Assembly (NCBI GenBank): GCA_025331565.1
Contig: JAFREQ010000017.1
Location: forward strand, 2,976,001-3,040,000
Direction of reading: 5' to 3'
From: Holacanthus passer
Taxonomy: Eukaryota > Chordata > Actinopteri > Pomacanthidae
Length of the DNA stretch: 64,000 nucleotides
Position 1 is the stretch's first letter; each line of letters opens with the position of its first letter. The notes beneath the pieces are model-generated. The model searched no databases. It was given only the letters and a program-made list of their open reading frames with translations, and was not told the DNA's origin. Made by a program: the position numbers and the translations under genes. Below, piece by piece: positions 49,535-62,555 of this stretch.

Positions 49535-52505
49535 TGCCATGCAATAATGCTGAAGTGCTAGTTTATTCATACTCTCACTGCGTTGAACTTATTGAATATT
49601 TAGACAAGATGAAATTTAAATGTATCCCTGCTGTTGTTTTTATTCATTAGCGGCTCAAGGTTTTGAATCAGGCCACGTCAGGTCAATGAATTCCAAATAG
49701 ACTCGAACCTTATTTTTCCAACTTTAATCCTGTCTGTAGGTGTTTGAATCTAAACGCCTCTTTCGCTGAATCATGAGCTGCATGTAAAATATTCAACTCA
49801 TTTCTGAATGAAGTTCATCCGCACTCAGAGTGTTTCTGTAATCTGAACCCCGTCTGTTCCTGAAAAGTCTGGATTAATGTGCTGTTATTTTAGATAGCGG
49901 CGGCTCCAAGGGCATCTCTCTCAGATCTTCAAAGACAAATTGCAACAATTCTCCAGGAAAGAATAGAAATAATAATCAGTTCTCAGTTCGTGGCGTACTG
50001 CTATGATAAGGAGGAAATAAGGCAAGACTTAAAGTGTCAAGCAAGTGCTCGACAGCAACGCGTCTGATTGCTTTAACCGTCAGCGTGGCTAAAATAGAAA
50101 TGTCAGCTCAGTCTGTGTCAAATTGTTGCCTCAGATGCGGAGTGAGCGCCAAACGCTGCAGCTTTCTATAATTCATGGCACAGTTTTAGGATTGTTATTA
50201 CTTATAGTGACATGTATCGAGCTGAACCGAGCTCATTGCCGCGCTGCTCGTCCAACACTTCACTTGTTAAACTAACTCGGGGCTGCCAGCTCTGAGGGAC
50301 GGACCGAGGCCCAGCTGATTAAAATGCCGTCATTACTGTGGCATTGTTATCATGTGTAGAGCATTTAGTACAGAAAGCTTTCATTCTTTATGAGATAGAA
50401 GTGAACTTCTTGTGAGTTCATTTATCCCTGTGGCATTTAGAATCTGTAGAAAATTTAGATCCCACAGATTGCAGGAATATTTGCTTTTTCAAAATGAATG
50501 CATCAAATGCTATGTGTGTTCTCGCCTCAAGTCATTTTAATGTTTATGTCGAGGCACTTAAACTTTTAGTAGGAGGTGCGCCTTTCAAATGGCAACAACA
50601 CATTTCTTATATTTATTGCAAACCACTAGAACACGCTGGCAGCTGCAAGTCAAAGCTTTCGCACTTTACTTCCACCCTTTCTATTCTTAAATAACATGTT
50701 GTTCTGTCGCAGCCTGGGCGTTGATTGGCTAGTCACCTCATCGCTCTGCAACAATCAAGAAAGAAACGCAGTCACAAGCGGAACGCAGCTCATGACAGCT
50801 GAGAATTACAAGGCTAAGTGTGATGCTTTAAATTTCAAATGAAAGTCAATGACAGTTAACGCTCTCTCTTGCACTTTGCAGTGCATTTGCAAAACCACCT
50901 GTGCAAGTCCCGGTCTTTTAAAATACATTAACTCTTGTGCGCTTGAGGATTTTCCTACAGTAACAACAAGAGACAGTGCAACATGCAGTTTAACAGGCAA
51001 GAAGTTCAAATGTGGTGTAACAGTAGCACAAGTAGAGAAGAGACTTGTATAGTCAGCAAACTGACATGATAACATCTGTTGCACAGCAGGTTTGCCAACA
51101 TTAGCTACTATAAGGTACCAGTCATACTAGAGAAATAAGGCTTTTAAAAGTGACATAGTCCCACTTTGATAAGCTCGAGAGCAGCTTTATTAAATGGACT
51201 TCCAGTATATTGAATTTTTTGCATTTTACAATCAGTCAAAAAAAAAGAAAAAGAAAGAAGAAGAAATGTATTTATTTTAACGTTTCACAGATGATTACTT
51301 TAATTTACAACCTCTTCACTATTACCAGACGCCGGCATTATCACACAAACGCATAGTCTCCTTTTCAGTACGCAGATAGCGGTCGTCCCTCTGTTATCCA
51401 ATCCAATTATGCTGCCATCCACCCTAAGGCTAATCAAACTTTTAATTCTCTCATGGTGCCTCTTTCTGTAATTGGTTTATGTAGTGAAACCAACAAACAG
51501 TGCACATCCAGACTAGTAATCCCCTGACAGCCACACATGCTGAGTCTGCTAAATTAGCTCCCAACAAATAAACAAAAAAAAAAAAAAAGAAGAAACTTCG
51601 GAAAACTTGAAGGAAATCAGAGCCTTGTTGGGTGGATGCAGACGGCCAGTAGAGACCTGTCAGGGAGTGTTTGGAGAGGGGTTAACGGCAACTCTGAGGG
51701 ATGAGGCTCTAAGCTGGAAGAACGATTATACAGTAAAATGGAAGATTGCAACATAATTGCTTTGCTTTGTGATTTTCTTACTGTCTCTGTGCCTAGTTTG
51801 ATTTTAACAACCTACCATCATGGAAAAATTTGTAATTGTCTTTGTTTTGAAGCGAAGGAGCGATGATGTTCCACCGATCTCTCGCTCTTCCAACACGAAC
51901 GCCCGCCTCTCGTAACCACTGGGATTAACCGGAGTTGTAAACTGAACTTGAACGTGTGAATCCAAACAGTTCGCCTCCAGCAGAGTCTGCGTGGACGCCG
52001 GCGACTTAAGGCCCGGGAGTGGAGGCTGTCGGTCCCAGTGGTCGACGCTCTGCAGTTTACCTGCCTTGCCAGATTGCAGTCATAACCCAGTGGGTGTGAA
52101 CGAGGACTTGGATGCAACCGGCAGATGTGGCGGCTCCATAAAAAAGTGAAAAGCAAGAACAACAAGTAGTTTGCATTTGCTTTTGAAGAGGCACCTCTCA
52201 AAAAAAATGTTCGACACAGACGGAAATATGTTCTCCGTGCCTTAACATGAACAGGAATTCATCTTGTGGGAATTCATCATACCATTTTAAGAGCGTTCTT
52301 TTGTATAATAAGCATGCCGAGGTTTTGGCAGCTTCTCCCACTATGGGATTTTCAAGCTTCCTGTACAAATGTACAATGGCCTGGCTGATTGCTTTTGTAG
52401 CAGCCCCTCTCTGACCCCAGCAGCATGAGCGTTTACGCTGCTGTTAGATTCTACTGCAGCAAATGTGAAGGAGATGTTGAAGTGCACTGACATGAGGTCG
52501 TACAG

Positions 52506-53081
52506 AGCCCATTTCACATATAGGGCCTCTCCCTGAAATGCTCGGGAGCATTACCTGCATGGGGTCATGTGTGAATGGGAGCAAAGATTCAGGGATGTCT
52601 GAACCACCCACCTCAAGACCTAATAACATTTCAGGGGGAAAGGCTGGTATGGCTGTGATGTGAATGATCCAGCACGTAAAGGGTTACATGAAGAGCGAGC
52701 CAATCACAAGACTCCGTGTGACGTATTTGAATCCAGGACATGTTTCCAGTTACCTTGTCAATGGTTTCGTGGGCGATTCAATAACTAACAAGCACTACAA
52801 GTTCTTTTGTTTGCCTTTTTTCATGAATGGCTGTAAACTGGACAGACAGGAAGGAGACAACCAGCATTGCCCCGTCGTCTTCTGTTGAGTTTTATGACGT
52901 ATGGCATCTATAAGTATTGCATTACTGCTCCATTCTGCTCTATTCTGGCTTTTCCTTTGCATGTGTGAAAAGGCGCACGACCGAAATGTATTTAAATGTT
53001 GCTGCTAGTGTGAATTAAAAATCACTTGCCGGGTCTGAAAGGTTAGTAATTTACTGGGAACTACGTGTGAAAGAGACTTAA
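52506..53081. mobile_element. Non-autonomous DNA transposon relic, second copy
   Basis: The left end reads CCATTTCACATATAGGGCCTC and the right end ACTGGGAACTACGTGTGAAAG then AGACTT. The reverse complement of the right end resembles both this left end and the left end of the 12,990-13,926 element. Inside, CGGGAGCATTACCTGCATGG followed by GTCATGTGTGAATGGGAGC is a phrase I recall from fish repeats. It is heavily diverged, without coding capacity. Boundaries are good to about 10 bases. Confidence 0.45.
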
Positions 53082-53313
53082 GTTTCTGACTTGCACAGAG
53101 TTGAAAGAGCATCATGAAATAACAACCTTCCCAGCACACAGAGCCCTTTGTGAAACCTCTCAGTTCTGAGGGGGAAATTATCACAAAACTACCAGCGGAA
53201 AGCTCCACAGTGTGCTTTGAGGCCCGTAAATGGCGGCGATAGGCTCTCTAGCAGAGGTAGAAATGGCCTATAGAAGTGATCAGAATAATAATTTAATAGA
53301 GCTGCCGTCTCTT

Positions 53314-53340
53314 CACACACACACGCACACACACACACAC
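53314..53340. repeat. (CA)n microsatellite, interrupted
   Basis: CA units with a single CG interruption, read directly. Confidence 0.93.
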
Positions 53341-53759
53341 TCAGAAACCTTTGTTTAGAGCGACTTGTGAAGCCAGTTCCTGGGAATTGGAGTGCTCGGC
53401 AGCCTGCGATCACAGGACTGACTCATTTTAAGTTGTGCAAGGTAAATCATGTCCGGGCAGGTTTTGTGACGATGTTTGTGCTCCTCTCCTCGTATTGAAA
53501 CATAAGCAGCTGGCTGTACGGCCGGCGACTCTTACATCCTGACAGTGGGGATCCTTCAGGTGTTTACTGGAGTGTGTCACGGGTGCAGCCGAGCCAGATG
53601 ATATGAAGGTTGAGAGCCATCAGTGGAGTTCAACGGTGTTTCACACTCCTGCTCTGACTGGCTTGCCTGGTGGAGGGAAAAAAAAAAAAAGCAGCACAAA
53701 CAACCTTGGAGTTGTGTCCCGTCACAGTTCATCAGCCAAGCAAAGTCAAGCCGGCTGAG

Positions 53760-54060
53760 CTGTGGGAAAGAGGGGAGCGTCACCTCGGCCTGCTCGGGCC
53801 TGCTCGCCCTGCAGGGGAGTGGCAGCGCATTAACAAAGCGTGGCCGCCTCGGCCTCCTGCGACGCCGAGCCGGAGCGGCCGGGTCCGTCCTTCACCCACC
53901 TAATCAGCCAAGGAGTAGGACACAGACCCGGCTGCCCCGCGCCCTGCTAACAAACTGTCGATAAGGACCCCCGTGCAAAATATCATGCTCGATGTGGCCG
54001 TTTCTGCTTGGCTGGTCTCACGGATAGAGGGCGGGCGCGGCTGCGTCATGTGGCATTCTT
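53760..54060. promoter_or_regulatory. GC/CpG-rich patch
   Basis: Clusters such as CTGCGACGCCGAGCCGGAGC and GGGCGGGCGCGGCTGCGTC stand out against AT-rich flanks. It could be an intronic CpG island (promoter or enhancer) or simply a GC-rich spot. The open frames through it carry no recognisable domain. Confidence 0.3.
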
Positions 54061-57000
54061 TTAACTAGGTCACAACAAGTTTCATTTTAGTGCAGCCGAG
54101 CGAGATCTGCTCGTAGCTAGAAAATGGATGTATAAATATTAAACAGTTTTTTTTTTTATTCATGTTTTTTTTTTCTCTCCTCACAACAACAGGATTAAAA
54201 AAGAGACAAGACATTTGTATTCATAAAGTAAATTGCATTTCAAAACTATAGTTAAATTATGGTGAGCATGATAATTGCTAAATAACTAACTGTTTGGGGA
54301 ATAGGAATACATTTCACTGTTAATTGCTGCACACCATCGATGTTCCCACCTCCCAGGAAACTAATGTCTTTGATCATTGCTGGAATTAAAAAAAAAAAAC
54401 ATGCAGTTAAATCTAAATGCATCTACTATTATTGCTAGTTTGTTGGTTCATCATCTTTCATTAGGAACAATAAGCTGACATATTAATAAGCTGCTCTCGT
54501 TTGAAGACTCTCAGTGGCTCAAATGTGAAGTCACGGTTTATAGATATGCATTTTAATTTTCTCTTTTTTTTTTTTGCTTTACATCACGCTTTGCATCAAT
54601 TAACAAGACAATTTAAACCAATCACATACAACATGTTGTCCAATAGAAAATGGCATCATGTTCGACCACATTGATAAATAAGAAGCGTCACCAGAGAGGC
54701 TGCAGATGAAGTATTCAGGCCTGATAAAACATTGGCAAAAATGCCTCTTATTGTCTCTGCCCTGCACCAAGTCTTCGCCTCTAGTATCTGCAGCTCCATG
54801 GACACCAACACATCTATTATGCATGAAGGGTCGGCTGTGTCACTGTACAGCATGTGAGCATACATCGCAGCCAAGCTGGAGCAGATAAAAGCTGCGTTTC
54901 CAGCTCGGTCTCTGCTGAAATCCTTCAGCCCACCACCGGCCTTCGTCACTCGCTCCTTCCTCACGTGTTTTCCGAGACATTACCAGTGTGTGACAGGTTA
55001 GCGTGGGCTATTGACGGCTGTAAAAGGTTTTTTTTTTATTACAATCATTTGTGGAAATTGTTGCTATATTTGTATGTATTTTGAATCACCCACCAAACAC
55101 CCTACACTTTATGTAAACAATATTAATTTACTGAGCAATATCTATACAAGTAACTTTAGACAACACGGAGAAGGTGTTCCTCTGGGCAGGAGGCCGTCAA
55201 GAACGAACACATCCAAACCTTTTCCTCTTTGTCTTGTCTTATGGCTTCAGCTGCTAAAATTTGACTGAACTGGTCCGGCCGCTCTCTCTGCTGCCCTCAC
55301 TTGGCCCAGATGACTGACTGCTAACGGTGTCAAGTGAATAATTTCTTATTTTAAAATATTTGGCTGCATCAGCCTCAAGAGACTTCAACCTCTTCTCTCT
55401 CAGCTTTTCATTTCTACCCTCATGTTGGTTTGTCCACCTTGCTCCACTCCATTATTTATCCAAGTGTTTTAAACTTGTTTATTAAGTGCACGTCTATTTT
55501 TGCCTGAATTATTTAAAAATATGTGTATTTTGCATCGCATTGCACCCGGTTGTCCATCGGGAGTGTTCTTAATGCTCCAGACTGCGAATCCTGCATTAAG
55601 TGAAGAGAAATACTTTTCACATATAGTGATGTGTCAAAATGTTGAAGAGGTTACATTGACTATGTGCATTTTGACAAATAAAATGCCGATGAGAGGCTGC
55701 CTGTTCGTTCTGCTCGGCCGTTGTGTTACTGTATCTCAGAAGCAGAGGTTGTATCTGCACAGCTGTCACACATGGCTCAGGTCTACCCAAAGAAACAAAG
55801 TGATTAATGTGATTATTTGTCCCGTTTTCTTTTCTTATCCTAAACATATCCATCATTCTGAAATTAATACACGCTGTAATTACCACATTGATATGCATGA
55901 CAGATTTATGCACAACACAGTCCAAAATTATAAATAACTTTAAACAAGATTAAACACAAGACTGTGCCCACGAGGAGCACACCTGTCACAGCTCACTGCC
56001 CTTTATTTCACTGTGGCCTGAATTAGCCCATATGTCGAGCCGTATTTCATCATCCGCTCTCAATACTTTCTGTGTGTACTGCGGTTTGAGCCTCTCCAGC
56101 TTTGAATGCACAAAAGCAGTTTTGTCGATTGTCACAGACGCCGGGACTCATTCCTGCTCAAACATTTTCCAGCGGCTCTGCGCGGGCGGGATCGCAGGTG
56201 AGCGAGGCAGGAGCACAGGTTACGCTTGCAATCTGTGAAGGGCACGGAGAAGATGAGAAATTTTCACCCAAGATACTGTCATTTGTAGGCAACAGATATG
56301 TGCACTCTCTAATGCCCTCTGACTGAAAACACTGGCATTTATAACGCTGGTGGCAGTAAGTGCTCCCTCGGTGTCTATAAAAATATCCAGGACGAAGGAG
56401 TGATCCTTAACTAATGAGAAACTATCTACATCTCATTGCTCTAATTGTCACTGGTCGTCAATAATTATAGTCAACGTAACAATAAAGATAAGATGAATGA
56501 CTAAATGGTTTTATTAGTCCAAAGCCACAGTTGGTCAGTGCACATAAAAATGCTTTTGCAGCTGCTGTGTTTTTGTCAAGATCCTGGCAGAACAGGAAAT
56601 CACTGCCTCCTAATCTTGCTTCGATGAGATATGCTTTTCTTCATTCCATTTGGCAAAAAAATGGACTAAACTATCATTTAAATTAGTAAATATCTGAGTA
56701 AAGACTAGACTTTCAATTCAATGCCATTTTGCAGTAATTGATGCTCCACATGTTGGGACCAAAGAACATGTGAGGTTGAGTCAGACTTACACCTTTAATG
56801 CCTTTAACACAAATGATGCTATCGAGCTGCGCCGCATGTAACCATCTGCCTCGTAAAAAATAAATGCCTCCACAAGAAAAGGGCCAAAGAGCAGCTGCTA
56901 ATGTAGATGTGACCCAACACTTCACCGACACCTTCACCCTTTCCCTCCCGCACACCCAGTTTCACACCTACTTGAAAACACAGCGGGAGAAGTGTGAACC

Positions 57001-57725
57001 CGCTTCTTTCACCTTACTTTTGTTCTACATCTTCATCAAATATCTAAATGTGGAAACACAAAGTGATGAAGCACTCGCATGGCTCTGCAGAGTATTAGTG
57101 TATTGTAATTGGTGGTTTGATGCAACAAGTCATTAACTGGTTCACACAGTTCAGCCCAAACAAAAGTTTCTTTGTGGTCCTACCTCCGCCGAACACTTGG
57201 TCTGTCTTAATGATGAACAACAGTTTCTTATCAATTTTTGCACTCATTGCAAAGGATAACGACGAAGTTAGGATATGAAATTGTAAGAGTGATGGTTCCA
57301 TCTTGTGAGACAGGTGAGAAATGTGAATTTGAGCCGGTGTGACACTTTGATAATAGGTGTCTGACGGCGTCTTAAAACGATCTCTTTGTTATGCAAGTCA
57401 GCTCAGTCGGCTACTTTATTTTCCCACCGCAAACAAACAGATTACAGACCATATGAATGTGATAAAAAAAAAAAACTGCAGCACAATGCGCCTCTGTGCT
57501 CAGCCACTGAATCACATCGAGACAGAGCAGCCAGGTGACTGTGGGGGAGGAGGGATCCAGAAAGCTGTGAAAATGGAAGTACTCTGGAGATGAAAGTAGT
57601 GATGAGTGGTGTGTGGGACACGCTTCGAGATATCTTTTTGGTGAAAGTCACCCATCCCTTGAAGTCTTATCCCATGGCTAAAGCTATGGTATTAGGTTTC
57701 ATTTTATAGATTATTGTGAGATACA

Positions 57726-57795
57726 ATGTCAGAAGAAGAACATTTTCTCTTCTGTGAAGCTGCAAGTGGAAAGCCTACCAGAAGGGATGAAATCG
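57726..57795 (+). CDS. Possible short 5' coding exon (weak)
   Basis: An ATG with A at -3 (ACAATGT) opens MSEEEHFLFCEAASGKPTRR and three more codons. It then meets ATCG|gtaagt, a strong donor, ending in phase 1 like the 20,381 and 30,589 candidates. There is no CpG island, no signal peptide and no family resemblance, and the frame also stays open to 58,055. Most likely a chance ORF with a chance donor. Confidence 0.12.
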
Positions 57796-60700
57796 GTAAG
57801 TTATCCACAGCAGCAGGTATCTTAATTCACTATCATCCAAACTCGGCCTGGAGTAAATTGAAATGTCCATTTCTGGATTATGACTCCGGAGAGCATGACC
57901 AGCTGTTGCACTTTGTGAGAACCCTCTTTTTTAAACGAAAACCGGCTACAGCGAGAGAGAAGACGTGTGGCCAAGACACCGTAAAGGCTGTGATTCGGGT
58001 AACTTATTTGGAGAGGCTTCAAGTGAACTTCAAACATCTCTTTAATGATCTGTAATCCTTTGGCAAATCTTCAGTGGGCAGTCGGGCTTAGTTATTTTTA
58101 CCAGGATGTGGAAATCCGTGATGAAATTAAGTCTGAAGCTGGAAAAAAAATAAATACATTGCAGCGTGAGCTTGTCGCTCTACATTTCATTCTGGCTGTT
58201 TTTTAAGCTAAAGCAAAGGCCGGCCGATGCCCTTAGTTGTACAAAAATATGATCATCCAGTGAGAGAAACACTTTCCCTTTTTGATATGACTGCGAGAGA
58301 AGCAGGGGGAAGTAGAAAGAGGAAGAGCCAGGTGAAAGGTTGTTTGCAAGCCAAAGCAGCTCTGTCAGGAAAAGAAAAAAAAGAGAGTCCACATTGGGTC
58401 TTAATGGAGCCATTGATCCTGCGCCAATGGAGGACACACCCAGTAGGGGACTGACTCACAGCGAGGAGACAGGTGTTCGCTCGATATCTGTCCCACTTCT
58501 CTGACCTTAAAGCTTTTAATCAGCTCTGCCAGGGAGCTTGTCAATCCTGTCAAACAATGAGCAGCCCACAGTATAGACACAGTCAGGGAGGGCAACACGA
58601 GGGTAAGAGCTCCAAATAATGCTCCTGCAGCCCCGAGGAAAAAGCCCGTACATGCAGCGTGCAGCTGTTTCACCCGGGCTCCCACTGGACGGGCCCCGGT
58701 GTCTCCGAGCCGGCTACAGCGGCAGTCCAAACCCTGTCAGCACATTTCAAAGGCTATTAATGTCAAAGCGTGGGCGTTCATGTGAGGGATTTCACCTGGG
58801 ATGGAGTTTGTTTGCGACTACAAAAAGCTTTGGGTTGACTTCTATACCATCACTTAGAGAGAGGCATCATGGGACACGGTTCCCTCGAGTCGAGCACGCT
58901 AATCAGCCTCTCCAAAAAAACACCGCATTTCTCTATTGCTTGAGTGAGTGACAGGGATTTCAATAGGGCCTAATTGAGTTGTTGAATCTCCCTGCGACTG
59001 CCTGCTTCACTTTCCCTGCTTCTGATCAATAGCAATACACTATCAGGATTTGTCAGCTATACTTTTTTTCTTTGTTTCATCAAAGGCCTACGAGACAGAA
59101 GCCGTTGCTTTCTGACCGCCTCGCTCCGCCGCGCATCCTTCTGCGTTCCCCAGTCCGAATTGGCACGCTGTGAAGTTTAACTACAGAATATCTTTTAACA
59201 CGCGGGGTAATTACGGTGCCGGTTTGATTGCAGTTAATAGCACGAGCTGTCAGTGGCGCAGTCACACAGCAGTCACACAGTTACAATTTGGCCACACTGG
59301 AATTGCATTGAACCGCACAATTACCTCCAGTCACTGGCAGCTCTCTTCGCCATTGTTCATTTTATCTGGATGCTACTTAGTATTAATGTTTCATCTTAAA
59401 TGTTGAGATCGGTAGCAAGTGATTGTTGATCCCTCCGCTTGTAATCTGCAGTCATTTATATTCGACACCCTCTGCTAAACGTGCTGAATCCCTCTACTTG
59501 ATTTTCAACACCAGCAGCTGAACTTAAAAAAAAAAAAAAAAAAGAAGCCCTGAGTTCATTTCCTGACTTTTTTATGGCCCGAGCCCACAGCCCACCCACC
59601 GCGCTGTTTTCAGATGAAGCTGAGAGGGTCGTTTTGTGATTTTTTGATTCCTACCATTGATTACTGCTTCCCTTCTTTCTCTTTCCAGTCACATTTTAGG
59701 AGCACCCACCCTGCTTTTTCTAGCCGTGTACATCTCGCACCGAATAGGTTTTGGTGTCCTGGGTCTCTGTGTCAATACACATTGTTAGACATCTAACAAC
59801 CAGTGGAGACCGGAGTAACTCATACCACCCGACTCAGCTTTCAGCCCTTGCTGTGGCTTTGTGGTTCCTAACTTATGTCTCCATGTCAGTTGCTTTTCTT
59901 TTGAAAGGCCAGTTGCAAACTGTGCAGACATTTAAGTGCTGTTATTTCATGTGTTCTTTTAAAGCTCTCCATCAAAAATAATGTCACAATATGAAGAATG
60001 AAAGATGCCAGAAAAAAAAAAAAAATCCAGAAAATGGCCTCTCCTGAGTCTGAGTCTTTAAAAGTAGCTCTGTAGACCAAATATTGTGCTTTGTGTCCTC
60101 GCTGACATGCAGGCATACAACAGTCATTATAGAGAAATGGATGTGGTGTCAGAATGATGTATAAGCAGAGATGTGAGATATTTCATAATAGTGCAGAGCT
60201 TGATTCACTGAAAGACGCTTTATGGAAACACACTGAGCTGTGAGAAAGTACCGTACACAGCGAAGCTCTGCGGCTGATGGGAAAGACAATACTCGATCAC
60301 AGCTGGAAAGCACATGCAGCAGAATATGAACATGGTCTTGAGATGTGGTTCGCATTCCAAGGGTTATATGTATGTGGAACATGGGGCCTTACTCGCCTTG
60401 GAAAGATAGGCTGTGGTCGTGGTTTAGGAAATGGTTCAGCCCTGGTCTTGGAGTTCTGCCGAGAACCGCGGGATTTCATAGAGGTTTATGATCAAAACAC
60501 ACATGAAAAAGGATAATTTGGACGAAGGCCAGAGTCCGACATTTCTGCTGAAATGCTGCGTGTTCCCATGTAGCATCTCGGCCACATGTTAGCATCAATC
60601 TTGTCTTTTTGTTTACATGTCATATTTACAGTTGGAGCTTTTTACAGTCCTTTGTGTGTCAGTCGTTCAAGGAGCCATTTCTGAGTCAAGGTTACAGAGA

Positions 60701-62418
60701 ATCCAGGCCAAAATTACCCCGAACGAAAAAGACAAACACCTTCTGGTGAGTGCGCAGCAAATGTCTCACTTAAACCGCAGCGAGCGACGCCTGTTAAATA
60801 TGTACATGCATTAGCAATGTGAAAAATGATTTTAATAACAAGATAAGATAACATGTTGAGGGATAAAATGAGTGTAGCATATCTAACTTTATCAGCTTAA
60901 GTAAATGTGCACATCATTCCTCCAGTGGTGAAAACAGGATACTAATCCATGCCGAAATGATGTGACTGTGGGGCAAAATTCATAATCGTGTTTATTTCTA
61001 CTTAATTCCTTTCACATGTGCGCAGAGACGACTGGTTCGTTACAGTATTAGGTCAGTGCTACTGGTGAGTTGATTTTATTGCTTTCGGTTTGCGTGCTAT
61101 GTTGTTGCTGGAGACCATCAGATGTGATACGAGAGCTCATAATCAGCTAAAGATTTGCTATTGTGACAACACTTGTTTTGAGCAAATGCGCGGCATTTGT
61201 CAGAGTCCCATGATGATCATGACTCAGACACATACTAAGTGTGCTTGTTAATTGATAGCAGACTGGGGCTTCAGCCCACTGCCCACTCCAGCTGGAGTGT
61301 GAATTCCCTCTCCTATATGTTAATGGATCTGCTGTATAAATGGCCTGCGCCAGCCATGCTGGAGAAAAATAGCTCGGTGCGACACACCAACAGGCAGAGC
61401 TGTGTGCACGCTGCCCCTGCTGTCCTGTTTATGTCCCAACCACAATTAGAGATGCACTTTGATGACAGCCAGTTCTTCTATTTTTTTCCACACATCTTTA
61501 AAAATGCATGATATCCACAACATTAATTTCTTTCAAGAAATCTTAGGAGGCCGGTCCGATATAATGCAGAGTGGAAACATCTGAAAAAATCAAAGTGACT
61601 CTAATCAAATATTGATCGTACGTTCTCTTTTCTTGGTTTAATAAGCCACTGGTCATGCAACGGTGCTTCTCGCTATGCTTATACTGGATCCATTTACCTC
61701 CCGAAGGCTTCCTCCCTCCCGCAAGCATGTAAGATATCAACTGGCCTTTGTCAAAAAAAAAAGGCAGAAAAGTAAAGGTCGACACAGGTCAGATGCCAAA
61801 AACAATATTCTATGCTCTGGCTGAGTATTTCTAAAGGTCACCTTGCATGTGGTGTGTGGATTTACACCCGTCTGATGTGTTTTCACTGAGCGTGCAGAAG
61901 GTCTCCACATCACACGTCCACGTCCGTCCTTATGTGCAGCCAGTGATTGATCGTCCGCTTTCAGCTCGGTAGTTGTTTGATTTTTGAAACCTAAATGTTT
62001 TAGAACGTATCCGCCACAAGTGTTTGGCATTATCACATGGAAGTATGCAGTGTTTGTACTCTATGCAAGACTTATCTTTACTTGTGGACAATGGAACAGA
62101 TGGTGTGAGAGAAGGATTTGTCATGCATGGTCGTCCAGGGCCAGACTCTTTCTCAGCATTTTTTGGCAGGACTTTATATGCATTTCATGCTGTATTTGCT
62201 GAGTGCCTAGCAGAGGTATAGGGTAGTGCTGTGCTGCTGGCTCACTCTGAGTCACCCCCGTCCTATACATCCCACTCCAGAACCATTCTTATAGATAATC
62301 CCGCGTGCTGCATTGTCTGACACATAGTCACTGACGATGTTTGTGGCTCGTAGTTTGAAGAACAGAGCATTAATGACTGATGTAAACAAAGTGAGCGGGC
62401 GTCACAACCAGCTGTGAT

Positions 62419-62555
62419 TAGGGCTGCAACAAATTATTAGTTGACTGTTAGTATGACTGTTTTTAATCTATAAAATGTCATTGTGATTTTTTTTGCTTCC
62501 TAAGTATCTTAAATGATTAACTGAAAATTGTTCTGTTGATTGACAGTTGAAGTCG
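62419..62555. mobile_element. AT-rich MITE copy, internally deleted
   Basis: Begins TAGGGCTGCAACAAATTATTAG, passes TTTTAATCTATAAAATGTCA, then jumps to the 3' part (TTTTTTGCTTCCTAAGTATC, ACTGAAAATTGTTCTGTTGAT). The 150-200 bp interior seen in the copies at 32.2 and 43.6 kb is missing. Confidence 0.65.

Larger units (their letters stand above)
43884..52505. other. Intron 1, continued: no supported exon
   Basis: No convincing exon. Contains short tandem GGCT units (45,057-45,077), an A-rich AAAAAGAAAAAGAAAG patch (about 45,220-45,247), a 12-bp-arm hairpin (47,297-47,334), a TAATTA pair (48,241-48,255) and a CA microsatellite (49,497-49,532). The ORFs have no family resemblance. Confidence 0.45.
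53082..62418. other. Intron 1, continued: no supported exon
   Basis: Contains a GC/CpG-rich patch at about 53,760-54,060, several A/T homopolymers and chance ORFs. A possible short first exon at 57,726-57,795 is listed separately. The stretch 59,160-59,345 is non-repetitive and balanced, with TTTGATTGCAGTTAATAGC words, and could be a conserved element. No domain-bearing exon was found. Confidence 0.45.

Noticed and set aside
60617..60814. 65-codon ORF with a hydrophobic start resembling a signal peptide
   Set aside because: Weak initiation context, no CpG island or donor, and no recognisable mature sequence.
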